From Papio anubis (Eukaryota > Chordata > Mammalia > Primates > Cercopithecidae), in assembly GCF_008728515.1 (NCBI RefSeq), contig NC_044995.1, positions 13,775,104-13,839,103 of the forward strand: a stretch of 64,000 nucleotides of DNA. Direction: 5' to 3'. This document shows, piece after piece, positions 15,101-27,100 of this stretch. Position 1 is the first letter of the stretch. The number at the start of each line of letters is the position of its first letter. Below the pieces are notes generated by a model that ran no database searches, was not told the DNA's origin, and saw only the letters and a program-made list of their open reading frames with translations. The position numbers and the translations under genes are program-made.

Positions 15101-18100
15101 TCACTCTTACTGGGCTAAAATCGAGGTGTGGGCAGAGCCGTGTTCCTTCTGGAGGCTCTAGGGGAGAATCCATTTCCTTGCCTATTTCAGCTTCTAGAGT
15201 CCATCTGCCCTCCTCAGCTTGTGGCCCTTCCTTCATCAAAGCCAGCACTCCTGTCCCTCTAATGCCTGCTTCCATTTCCATTGTCACTTCTCCAACTCTA
15301 ACTCTCTTGCCTTCTTTTTTTTTCTTTTTTTTTTTTTTGAGACAGAGTCTCACTCTGTCGCCCAGTCTGGAGTGAGTGCAGTGGCGCAATCTCGGCTTAC
15401 TGCAACCTCTGCCTCCCGGGTTCAAGTGATTCTTCTACCTCAGCCTCCTGAGTTGCTGGGACTACAGGTGCCTGTCACCATGCCCTGCTAACTTTTTTTT
15501 TTGTATTTTTAGTAGAGACGGGGTTTCACCATATTGGCCAGGCTGGTCTCGAACTCCTGACCTCCTGATCTGCCCTCCTCAGCCTCCTAAAGTGCTGGGA
15601 TTACAGGCGTGAGCCACTGCGCCCATCTTTCTTTTACTTCTTTTATTTTTGAGACAGGATTTCATTTCCGTTGCCCAGGCTGGAGTACAGTGGCATGATC
15701 TCAGCTCAATGCAACTTTTGCCTCCAAGGTTCAAGTGATTCTCCCATCTCAGCCTCCCAAGTAGCTGGGGCTACAGGTGCACACCACCACTCCTGGCTAA
15801 CTTTTGTTATTTTCTGTAGAGACAGGGTTTCACTGTGTTGCCCAGGCTGGTCTCAAACTCCTGGGCTCAAGCGATCCACCCACTCCAGCCTCCCAAAGTG
15901 CTGGGATTATAGGCATGAGCCACTACACCCAGCCTTCCTTTCTTATAAAGACCCTTATGCTTGGCCCTTTTCTGTATCTTTTTTATATGTTTGTTGACAA
16001 TGCTGATTTATTTTATTTATTTTGAGACAGAGTCTCACTCTGTTGCTCAGGCTGGAGTACAGTGATATGATCTTGGCTCACTGCAACCTCCATTTCCCAG
16101 GCTCAAGGGATTCTCCAGCCCCAGCCTCCTGAGTAGCTGAGACTATAGGTGTGAGCCACCATGCCCGGCTAATTTTTTTAAAAAATTTGGCCAGGCGTGG
16201 TGGCTCACGCCTGTAATCCCAGCACTTTGGAAGGCCGAGGCGGGCGGATCACAAGGTCAGGAGATCGAGACCATCCTGGCTAACACAGTGAAACCCTGTC
16301 TCTACTGAAAATACAAAAAATTAGCCAGGCGTGGTGGTGGGCGCCTGTAGTCCCAGCTACTGGGGAGGCTGAGGCAGGAGAATGGCATGAACCCGGGAGG
16401 CGGAGCTTGCAGTGAGCCGAGATCACGCCACTGCACTCCAGCCTGGGTGACAGAACGAGACTCCATCTCAAAACAAAAAAAAAATTTTTGTAGAGATGGG
16501 GTTTCCCTACATTGCCTGGCTGGTCTTGAACTCCTGAGCTTGAAGTGATCCTCCCACCTCGGCATCCCAAAGTACTGGGATTACAGGCCTGAGCCACTGC
16601 ACCTGACTGAAAATACTTAAAAAAAAAAAAAGACTTCTCTTTTCTCATTGAATAATTTTGACTCCTTGTTGAGAATTAATTGACAATATGTGTGGGTTTA
16701 TTTCTATACTCTCTTCTCTGTTCCATTGATATGTGTATTTTTCTTTATGCCAATGCCAAACTGTCTCTTTTTTAAACCATATATTTCATTTTATTTGTTT
16801 GTTTGTTTATTTATTTATTTGAGATGGGGGTCTCACTCTGTTGCTCAGGTTGGAGTACAGTGGGATGATCTCAGCCCACTGCAACCTCTGCCTCCTGGGC
16901 TCAAGTGATCCTCTCGCCTCAGCCCCCCAAGTAGCTAGTGGGAGTCACCATGCCCAGCTAATTTTTAAATATATTTTGTAGAAATGGGGTTTCACTATGT
17001 TGCCCAGGCTGGTCTTGAACTCCTGAGGTCAAGTGATCCACCTGCTGCGGTCTCCCAAAGTGCTAGGATTACACATGTGAGCCACTGTATGTATCTGGCC
17101 TACTCTTTTGTTTTTTGAAACGAGATCTCACTTTGTCACCCAGGCTGGAGTGCAGTGGCACGATCTCAGCTCACTGCAGCCTCCCAGGTTCAAGTGATTT
17201 TCCTGCCACAGCCCCTCAAGTAGCTGGGACTACAGGCTTGCACCACCATGCCCAGCTGATTTTTGTATTTTTGTAGAGATGGGGTTTTGCCACGTGGCCC
17301 AGGCTTGTCTCAAATTCCTGAGCTCAAGCAGTCTGCCTGCCTCGGCCTCCATATACTCTTCATTCATATTCCCCAAAGGTAACAAATATGTACATATTTT
17401 TTTTCTGCACTGAGCGTAAATTATGTGCATGATGCCCCTTTATCCCTGAATACTCCAGTGAGTATTTCCTGAAAGCTGAGACATTTCTTACTTGACTACA
17501 GTGCAATTACAAAGTTAGGAAATTAACATTGATACAGTGCTATATCATCTGATCTCAGACTTTCTTCACATTTTCTTCATTGCCCCGATAATGTTATTTA
17601 CAGCAAAAGAAAATGCAGAATCACGCATTGCGTTGATTTGTCACATCTCCTTGGTTTCCATTCATTAAAAAGAGTTCCTGTGACAGCCAGGCACAGTGGC
17701 TCACGCCTGTAATCCGAGAACTTTAAGAAGCCGAGGTAGGAGGATCACTTGAGCCCAGGAGTTAGGGACCAGCCTGGGCAACATACTGAGACCCCGTCTC
17801 TATTAAAAAATAAAAAGAAGGCCTGGTGTGGTGGCTCATGCCTGTAATCCTAGCACTTTGGGAGGCCACTGCGGGTGGATCACTTGACCTCAGGAGTTTG
17901 AGACCAGCCTGGGTAACAACGTCAAAACGCTGTCACAGAAAGAAAGAAGCTGGGCGTGGGTGGCGCACGCCTATAATCCCAGCACTTTGGGAGGCCGGGG
18001 TGGGTGAATCACCTGAGGTCAGCAGTTCACGACCAGCCTCTCACACGGTGAAACCCCGTCTCTATTAAGAAATATAAAAAACTAGCCGGGCGAGGTGGCG

Positions 18101-21100
18101 GGAGCCTGTAGTCCCAGCTACTCGGGAGGCTGAGGCCGGAGAATGGCGTGAACCCGGGAGGCGGAGCTTGCAGTGAGCTGAGATCCGGCTACTGCACTCC
18201 AGCCTGGGCGACAGAGCGAGACTCCGTCTCAAAAAAAAAAAAAAAAAAACATAAAAGGGAAGGAGGGAGGGAGGGAGAACGGAAGGAATGAAGACTCCTG
18301 TGACTTTGGGTGTGTGCCTTTGATGTTTTTGAAGAGTAGAGGTCAGTGATTTTGTCAGATATCACTTACTGTACAAAATATATGATGTTTCCTTGTGATT
18401 AATTTAGGTTGCACACTTTGGCCAGAATACCACAGAAATGATGTGTAATATACAGTTGATTTTGCATATTGACTTCTCATCTTGTGACCTTCACTTACTA
18501 AACCTTGTAGTTTGTCTAGATCTCTTGGGATTTTCTGCATAGACAATCACGTCATCTGTGAAAAAAGATAGTTTTCTTTTTTCTTTTTCTCACCTTGTCA
18601 CACTGACTAGTGCAATGTTGAATAGAAGTAGTGGAAGTGGATATCCTCGCTTTGTTCCTGATCTTAGGGGGAAGGCGTTGAGTCCTTCACCATTAAATAT
18701 GGTGTTAGCTATAGGTTGTTTGTTTTTTATAGATGTCCTTTGTTAGGTTGAGAAAATTCTTTTCTATTTCTGGTTTGTTGAGAGCTTTTTTTTTTTTTCA
18801 TGAATGTGTATTGAATCTTATCAAGTGCTTTTTCTGCTCTACAAGGTACATCTTAACAAATGAAGCTTCTGACCGGGTGCAGTGGCTCATGCCTGTTATC
18901 CCAGTGCTTTGGGAGGCCAAAGCGGGAGGATCACTTGAAATCAGGAGTTCAAGACCAGTCTGGGCATCAAGGCAAGACCCTGTCTGTCCCAAAAATAAAA
19001 ACATTAGCCAGGCATGGTGGTGCATACTAGTAATCCCAGCTACTCAGAAGGCTAAGGTGGGAGGGTCCCTTGACCCCTGGAGGTGGAGGCTGCAGTGAGC
19101 TATGAGCATGCCACTGCACTTCAGCCTGGATGACAAACTGAGACGGTCGCAAAAAAAAAAAAAAAAGGTTATGTGTTCTTTTGGCAAATGGATTTAGATC
19201 AAAATTCTACTTTTTTTTTTTGAGACGGAGTCTCGCTGTGTCGCCCAGGCTGGGGTGTAGTGGCGCGATCTCAGCTCACTGCAAGCTCCGCCTCCTGGGT
19301 TCACGCCATTCTCCTGCCTCAGCCTCCGAGTAGCTGGGACTACAGGCGCCCGCCACCACGCCCGGCTAGTTTTTTGTATTTTTAGTAGAGATGGGGTTTC
19401 ACCATGTTAGCCAGGGATGGTCTCGATCTCCTGACCTCGTGATCCACCTGCCTTGGCCTCCCAAAGTGCTGGGATTACAGGTTTGAGCCACCGCGCCCGG
19501 CCAAAATTCTACTTTATTATTTCTTATTTTTTTTAAGTCAGGGTCTCACTCTGTCACCCAGGCTGGAGTCCAGTGGCATGATCATGGCTCACTGTAGCCT
19601 CAACCTCCCCAGGCTCAGGTTATCCTCCCACCTCAGCCTCCTGAGTAGCTGGGACTACAGGCACCTGCCACCGTACCTGGCTAATTTTTGTATTTTTAGT
19701 GGAGATGGGGTTTTGCCATGTTGCCCAGGCTGGTCTCAAACTCCCAGGCTCAAGCAATCTGCCCGGCTTGGCCTCCCAAAGTGCTGGGATTACAGGCATG
19801 GACAACTGTACCTGGCCAGAATTCTACTTTATAATGATAAAGACAGAATAAGTACATTTTTAGCTAAAATTTTATCATATCTGGTATGTGAATGTTTATT
19901 TACCTTCGCTGTCTTTCTAGTAAGATGGAATGGGTAGTTGTATTAGTCAAGGTGCTGCAGAGAGATAGAAGCAATAGTTTATAGATATAGATATAGATAG
20001 AAGGGATTACGAGAGTTGGGTCACATGATTATAGAGGCTGCAAAGTCCCATGATAGACTGTCTGTAAGCTGGAGAACCAGGGAAGCTGGTAACATGGTTC
20101 AGCCCAAGTTGCAAGGCCCTAAAGCCAAGGAAGCCAGTGGTCTAACCCTCAGAGGAAATCTTGGTTCATGTGGATAGCAGCTGCCAACCACAGCTTGCTT
20201 TACCCCTTTTAGTCACCAAAAATGCAGCTTCCCTGTCAGCTCCAAATCAGGCCTTTTCTAAATAAGTATAGTCAAGGTCAGGGAGAAAGCTTCCCTTCTG
20301 TATAATTGTCTTTCTTGTTTCCTTTGCACAATCAGCTGTGCACAAAAAGAGCTATGGTTATGTTCTGTTTTTCTCAGCAAAAGGCTTTATTGTTCAATTT
20401 TATAAATTTCACAGCATGTCAGTTAGAAAAGAGACTAAGTGACTAAGTCAGTAACAAAATATACCCAACCAAAAGTGGCTGCATTCATCTTTTTTTTTTT
20501 TGACATGGAGTCTCGCTCTGTCACCAGCCTGCAGTGCAGTGGTGCAATCTTGGCTCACTGCAACCTCCACCTCCCAGGTTCAAGTGATTCTCCTGCCTCA
20601 GCCTCCCAAGTAGCTGGGACTACAGGCACGCGCCACCACGCCCAGCTAATTTTTTGTATTTTTGGTGGAGACGGGGTTTCACCATGTTGGCCAGGATGGT
20701 CTTGATCTCCTGACCTCGTGATCCACCCACCTCGGCCTCCCAAAGTGCTGGGATTACAGGCGTGAGCCACACCATGCCCAGTCTTTTTGTTTTGTTTTGT
20801 TTTTTGTTTTTTGGCAGAGTCTTGCTCTGTCATCCAGGCTGGAGTGCAGTGGCGCAATCTTGGCTCACCATCACCTCCACCTCCTGGGTTCAAGCAATTA
20901 TTGTGCCTCAGCCTCCCGAGTAGCTGGGATTATAGGTGCCCACCACCACATCCAGCTAATTTTTGTATTTTTAGTAGAGACGGGGTTTCACCATGTTGTC
21001 CAGGCTGGTCTCGAACTCCTGGCCTCTTGTCACCCAGGCTTGAGTGCAATGGTGTGATCTCAGCTCACTGCAACCTCCGCCTCCTGGGTTCAAGCAATTC

Positions 21101-24100
21101 TCTTGCCTCAGCCTCCCGAGTAGCTGAGACAGCAGGCGCCTGCCACCATGCCCGGCTAATTTTTGTATTTTTAGTAGAGACGGGGTTTCACCATGTTGAA
21201 CTCCTAATCTCAAGAGATCTGCCTTCCTTGGCCTCCCAAAGTGCTGGGATTACAGACGTGAGCCACCGTGCCTGGCCTCAGCTTGAGTTTTTCAATGCAG
21301 TTTGCAAACATGAATTTCTGCTCTAAATTCCTTGAGAGAACAGACTTGTGAGGAGTTCTCCAGAGAAGAATTTTCACCTTTTCTTTGGTGTCCCCCCAAG
21401 CTAAGGCCAAGACAGACAGGCCTTCCAGGGACTCTTTCCACAGGTGCATTTCCTGTTCATTTAACTAGTGTGGGCATTGCCTTTGGGGAGTCCTCAGTTC
21501 TGTGCAATGTGGTGAGGATCTCTGAGATGCCATTCTCCCTTGCTTGGAGCCTGGGTTTTCTCTCTTGTTCTCTTTCACCACCAAGTGCATAACCCTTAAA
21601 GATCAAGTTCTAGCTGGGTGTGGTGGCTTATGCGTGTAATTCCTTAGCTTTGGGAGGCTGAGGTGAGAGGATCGTTTAAGGCTAGGAGTTCAGGACCAGC
21701 CCGGGCAACATAGCAAGACCCTGCCTCTACAAAAAATAAAAAATTAGCCAGGTGTGGTGTTGTGCATCTCTCGATCCAGCTACTCAGAGGCCAAAGTGGG
21801 AGAATCACTTGAGCCCTGGAGGTAGAGGCTGCAGTGAGCTATGATCGTACCACTGCACTCTAGCCTGGGTGACAGAGAAAGACCCTGTTTCTTAAAAAAA
21901 TAAAAATAATAAATAAAATCAAGTTTTTGCCACCTGAGATCAGCACCATGACAAACTACCAACATTAGTGCTGCCGGGTCAGACAGGGTCCTGCCAGGAG
22001 ACTAAAACCACACCAGTTATTTTAACAGAGAATTTAGTAGAAAGAACCAGTAACTAGGTGTTACTGGAAGACTAAGATATGAAGGAGAAGCTTCATATCA
22101 GCAGGGAGTAGCTACCACTCCCAGGGTTGGGGGAACAAAAGAGAGGGGCAGGAATTGTTAAAACGTAGATGTTTGGAAACTTGGAGGTGGGGCCCCAGGA
22201 GCTGAAATTCAGATCATTTGAGGAGGGCTTTCTCCCCCAGCGGCTGCTGAGAGGGGCTGAACGAGGCTGTTTCTGGAGGTACCGGGACACTGCAAACTGG
22301 ATACATCTGCTGCTGCAGGCAGGAACCACTGCAGAAGCTGAAGCTTAACTGGGGGTGATGCTCACAGGATCTGCAAATGCAGGAGGAGCAGGTCCCTCCT
22401 CCCTCCTGCAGCCTTGCAGCCTCTCTCTCTCGCTCCTCCTTTTGGCAGAGCCTGGTCATGATCAGCTAGAGAAGCAGAAACGTGGTTTACCAAGTGTAGG
22501 CCCAGATCACGGAGATGAGTTGTAGAGGGTAGGGTTGAGCTGAGAAACAATCACTTAATACTTAGTGCAGCTCCTCTGATTCTTTGGATTCTGTTCTCTC
22601 ATTTCCAGCCTCTAGTAATTCCCCTTGCCTTTCCGCTGACTCACCTGTACATTTCCAAAAGGTGTTTGAATATTGTTCCAGTTTACCAAGTATTCTCTGC
22701 TGGGAAAGTTCCTTAGGACATGTAGCCTGCTGTATTGCCAGATATATGGAAGACTCCATGGGAGAATTTAGATAAGGGTCGCTCACATCTGGAGGATAAA
22801 AAGATCCCTCTGGGGCCTGTGTCAGGGCAGGACTGACTCAAGGCCCAGAAACAAAGGAAGGGTCTGGAGCCATCGAGGCCCAAGCTACATTCTAGTGGCT
22901 CCTAGTCCCCTACATGGGCCCTGTGCCCTTTTCTGCAGCCCCTAGAAGTTCTCATCTAAGCCAACCTGCCCTGGTTCTCATTCACTGTGGTTTCTCCCAC
23001 CCCAGGTGCTTCTGGTCACCTCATCTTTCATGTCCCCTTCTGAGAGCCGCAGTGGCTCAAACCCCAACCGTGTTCGCATGTTTGGACCTGACAAGCTGGT
23101 CCGGGCAGCCGCCGAGAAGCGCTGGGACCGGGTCAAAATTGTCTGTAGCCAGCCCTACAGCAAGGTACCTAGGGTGCAGAGTCCTTGGTCCTGGGCAAGG
23201 AGGGAGATAAGGGCCAATGTTGAGTCTGCTCAACATTGAGGGCCAATAGGGCCGGGAGGAGCAGACAGTTGGTGTCCCTTGGGATTATGGGGAGACTGGA
23301 TCCCTGCGTTCCCCAAAATGGGTTTGGAATCTTTCCTGTAACGAGAAGTTTCATCTCCTGGAGGGAATCTAGGAAGGGTGAACTGTAGCATCTCAGAGGG
23401 CAATCGGAGGAGGGGAACTGACTTGTTAGGGAGGTGGCCTAGTAGAGTGGGCCTAGTAGTTAACATCAGGAGATCTGGAGTCTGATGACTGAGTTCACAT
23501 CCTGGCTATACCACTTTTTAGGTTTGTGATCTTGGGCAAGTGACTTACCTTCTCTGGGCCTCCATTTCCTGATCCTTATAGGGTTGCTGTAGGTTAGGGG
23601 ATGCTAAAAGCTGTGGTAACAGTAAGACTGGAGTATGTGATGATGCCACACAATAAAGGTGTGCTTCTTGCCCAGGTAACTGTCCTGGGGAGTGTTTAGC
23701 CTGTCAGCTGGCTTCTCCTTATGAGGTCATGCAGGGACCCAGGCTTCTCCCATTTTCTGGCCCTGCATCCAGCTGGCACAGGAGGAGAGAGCCTGGAACA
23801 CTTCTGTGTTCTGGAAGCAGCACGCAGCACTCCCTCCCATTCCACAGGCAGGAGTTTGTGCATAGGGCAGTGGATTCGCTGGGACACCCAGTAGACTCTG
23901 CCAATTGCTCAAAGAGCTAACGTGTGAAAAGGACTTGGAGCCAGACTCAGAGTTAGGGCTCAGTCACAGCAGCTAAATCCTATAATCGTCATCACCATCA
24001 CCAGGGCCCCTCCTTCAACATGGGTGTTCATGAGAGGGAAAGAGCCAGGAAGGGGTTTCCCTGAGTGAAAGGGTCTTTGAGCCTGGCCTCTGTCCTTGGG

Positions 24101-27100
24101 CCAGACTCCCTGACTCCCACCCCTCCTTTCCCAGGACTCCCCCTTTGGCTTGAGTTTTGTACGGTTTCATAGCCCCCCAGACAAAGATGAGGCAGAGGCC
24201 CCGTCCCAGGTAAGCTGTACCCGTTGCTCCCCATGGCCTTCTCCCTGCCTCTCCACCCCCACCTGCCAGCAGCCCACCTATAACACTGAACTTGCGGGAC
24301 CTTAGAAGGTGACAGTGACCAAGCTCGGCCAGTTCCGTGTGAAGGAGGAGGATGAGAGTGCCAACTCTTTGAGGCCGGGGGCTCTCTTCTTCAGCCGGAT
24401 CAACAAGACATCCCCAGGTGAGCTCAGACAACCTGGGTCCTGAGTGAGTAGGGTTGAGACCTAGACTCGTGGGTTTGAGGGTAGAGGGGGCTGGGGCTCA
24501 GATTCCTGGGTCTGAGGGAGGAGGGTAGTGGAGTCCTGTATGGGGTCTCAGGGTGGAGGAAGGTGGGCCTGGCCTCTTGTGTCCTGAGGGATGAGGGGTC
24601 TGGGGGCTGGGACTCCTGGATCATGGGTGGGATTTGGGAACAGTACTCTGTGTCCCATAGATGGGAGTGAAAGGGTCTTGGGGCTCAGCCCTCTCATCCT
24701 GAATCCACTTTCTGCCTTCATAGTCACAGCCAGCGACCCGGCAGGACCCAGCTATGCAGCTGCTACCCTCCAGGCCTCTAGTGCTGCCTCCTCAGCCTCT
24801 CCAGTCTCCAGGGCCATAGGCAGCACCTCCAAGGTGAAATCATCAGACTTTGGTGGGGTGGAGGAGGAGAGAAGCTGGAGGCCTCAACCCATCCCCATCC
24901 CCTCAGCCCCAGGAGTCTCCCAAAGGGAAGAGGAAGTTGGATTTGAACCAAGAAGAAAAGAAGACCCCCAGCAAACCACCAGCCCAGCTGTCACCATCTG
25001 TTCCCAAGAGACCTAAATGTAAGCTAACTAGATCCCTTGTTCCCATAGGAGCCTGTGCTCCTGTGGCCTAGGGGAAGAGGGGCTGGAGTCTGCTATCCTG
25101 AATCTGAGGGAGGAAGGGCTGGGGGCCTGGACCCCTGGGTCTGAGGGGGAGGGGCTGGGGGCCTGGATTCCTGAATCTGAGGGAGGAGGGACTGGGGCCT
25201 GGGCCCCTGGGTCTGAGGGAGGAGGGGTTGGGGGCCTGAACCCCTGGGTCTGAGGGAGGAGAGGTTGGGGCCTGGACCCCTGGGTCTGAGGGAGGAGGGG
25301 CTGGGGCCTGGACCCCTGGGTCTGAGGGAGGAGGGGCTGGGGGCCTGGACCCCTGGGTCTGAGGGAGGAGAGGCTGGGGGCCTGGACCCCTGGGTCTGAG
25401 GGAGGAGGGGCTGGCGGCCTGGACCCCTGGGTCTGAGGGAGGAGGGGCTCGGGCCTGGATTTCTGGGTCTGAGGGAGGAGGGGCTGGGGCCTGGATTTCT
25501 GGGTCTGAGGGAGGAGGGCCTGGGGGTTGAGCCCCAGTGGTGGTAACTGAATCTACTCTTTGGTTTCTCCAGTACCAGCTCCCACTCGTACCCCAGCCGC
25601 AGTGCCAGTCCCTGCCCCAGCACAGGGGGCAGTGACAGGCAAGCCCCGAGGAGAAGGCACCGAGCCCAGACGACCCCGAGCTGGCCCAGAGGAGCTAGGG
25701 AAGATCCTTCAGGGTGTGGTAGTGGTGCTGAGTGGCTTCCAGAACCCATTCCGCTCTGAGCTGCGAGATAAGGCCCTAGAGCTTGGGGCCAAGTACCGGC
25801 CAGACTGGACCCAGGACAGCACGCATCTCATGTAGGCTAGCACCCCACTGTCTGTGCCGCTACAGTTTCTCCCTCAGCTTCCTGTGTCTCCTCCACCTTG
25901 TGCTTTCTCTGTGTCCACTATGCTGCATGCTTTCTCTCTCTCTCACTCGCTTTCTTTCTCGCTTGCACTCTGTAGCCTTTGTCTTCTCTCTGATTTTTGC
26001 ATCTCTCCCTTGGTCTCCAACCTCTTTTTATTTCTCCCACCTCGATCTCACGATCTCTCTCCCTCTCTCTCTGTCTCCCTCTGTCTCCCCTGTCTCTCTC
26101 ATTCCCCTTTGCCCCTATCACACCTAACTGACATCCTCACTTCTGCCCCCCACCAGCTGTGCCTTTGCCAACACCCCCAAGTACAGCCAGGTCCTAGGCC
26201 TGGGAGGCCGCATCGTGCGTAAGGAGTGGGTGCTGGACTGTCACCGCATGCGTCGGCGGCTGCCCTCCCGAAGGTGAGGCCACACACACACCAACCCTGC
26301 TCCTTATTCTGTGCTGGGCAATGCCAGGGATCTGGAGAGGAGTCAGACCGGAGCCTGCCAGCGGAAACACAGGTGGTCCCAGCCCAGAATCAACAGATTA
26401 CTGAGAGGAGTGGGGCAGGGGCTGGGGTACTCCAGATGAGGGAAGGAGGACCTGCCTGGGAGGTCACAGGGCTCTGTGAAGCCTGCTTATCAGAAAAATC
26501 TGGAGGAGTAGTTTGTGCAAAGACTCAGTGGTGGTAGAACAAGTGCTGGGGTCCATATTCATTCATTCAAAGTGAGGCCCGGCGCAGTAGTTCATGCCTG
26601 TAATCCCAGCACTCTGGGAGCTGAGGCAGGTGGATCACTTGAGGTCAGGAGTATGAGGACCAGCCTGGCCAACATGGTGAAACGCTGCCTCTACTAAAAA
26701 TACAAAAATTAGCTGGGTGTGGTGGTGCATGCGTATAATCCCAGCTACTTGGAAGGCTAAGGCAGGAGAATCGGTTGAACCCGGGAGCCAAAATCGTACC
26801 ACTGCCCTCTAGCCTGGGGGACAAAGCGAGACTCCATCTCAACAAAAAAACCCTCAAAAACTAAAATGAGTCCCAGAAGCCTCTGCTTGGTGCCAGGCTG
26901 GACTGTGCAAGGCTGAGGATCCAGTTATTGAACCCTGCCCTTGAAGGCTTCTCACTTTGATGAGGGATCAGAATCGTAACAGTGCAGTGGAAGCTCTATG
27001 GGGTGGCCTGCAGAGAGCGAGGGGTCTTCAAGGTCCCAGGAGAGATTTTTCAGGCTGAACAGAGGCAGAGAACATGCTGGGCAGAGGAGACAAGGTCAGG

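Larger units (their letters stand above)
14833..23005 (+). other. XRCC1: XRCC1 intron 3 (8.2 kb), no gene seen
   Basis: Dense Alus to about 21920 together with MLT1, MLT2 and L1 fragments. From 21920 to 23005 there is about 1.1 kb that I cannot assign to any family and that shows no convincing coding frame. Confidence 0.8.

Noticed and set aside
18300..18865. Functional L1 reverse transcriptase
   Set aside because: Only a short antisense ORF2-region fragment without an open frame.
20787..21326. A 179-codon open frame on +
   Set aside because: It is translated Alu (phrases such as LPSSWDYRCPPP and HHARLIFVFLVETGFHHV), repeated in dozens of other frames in the window.
25093..25749. A 218-codon minus-strand frame with PSPSSLRPRGPG repeats
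   Set aside because: It is the antisense reading of the intron 8 minisatellite plus exon 9 of XRCC1; there is no independent coding evidence.
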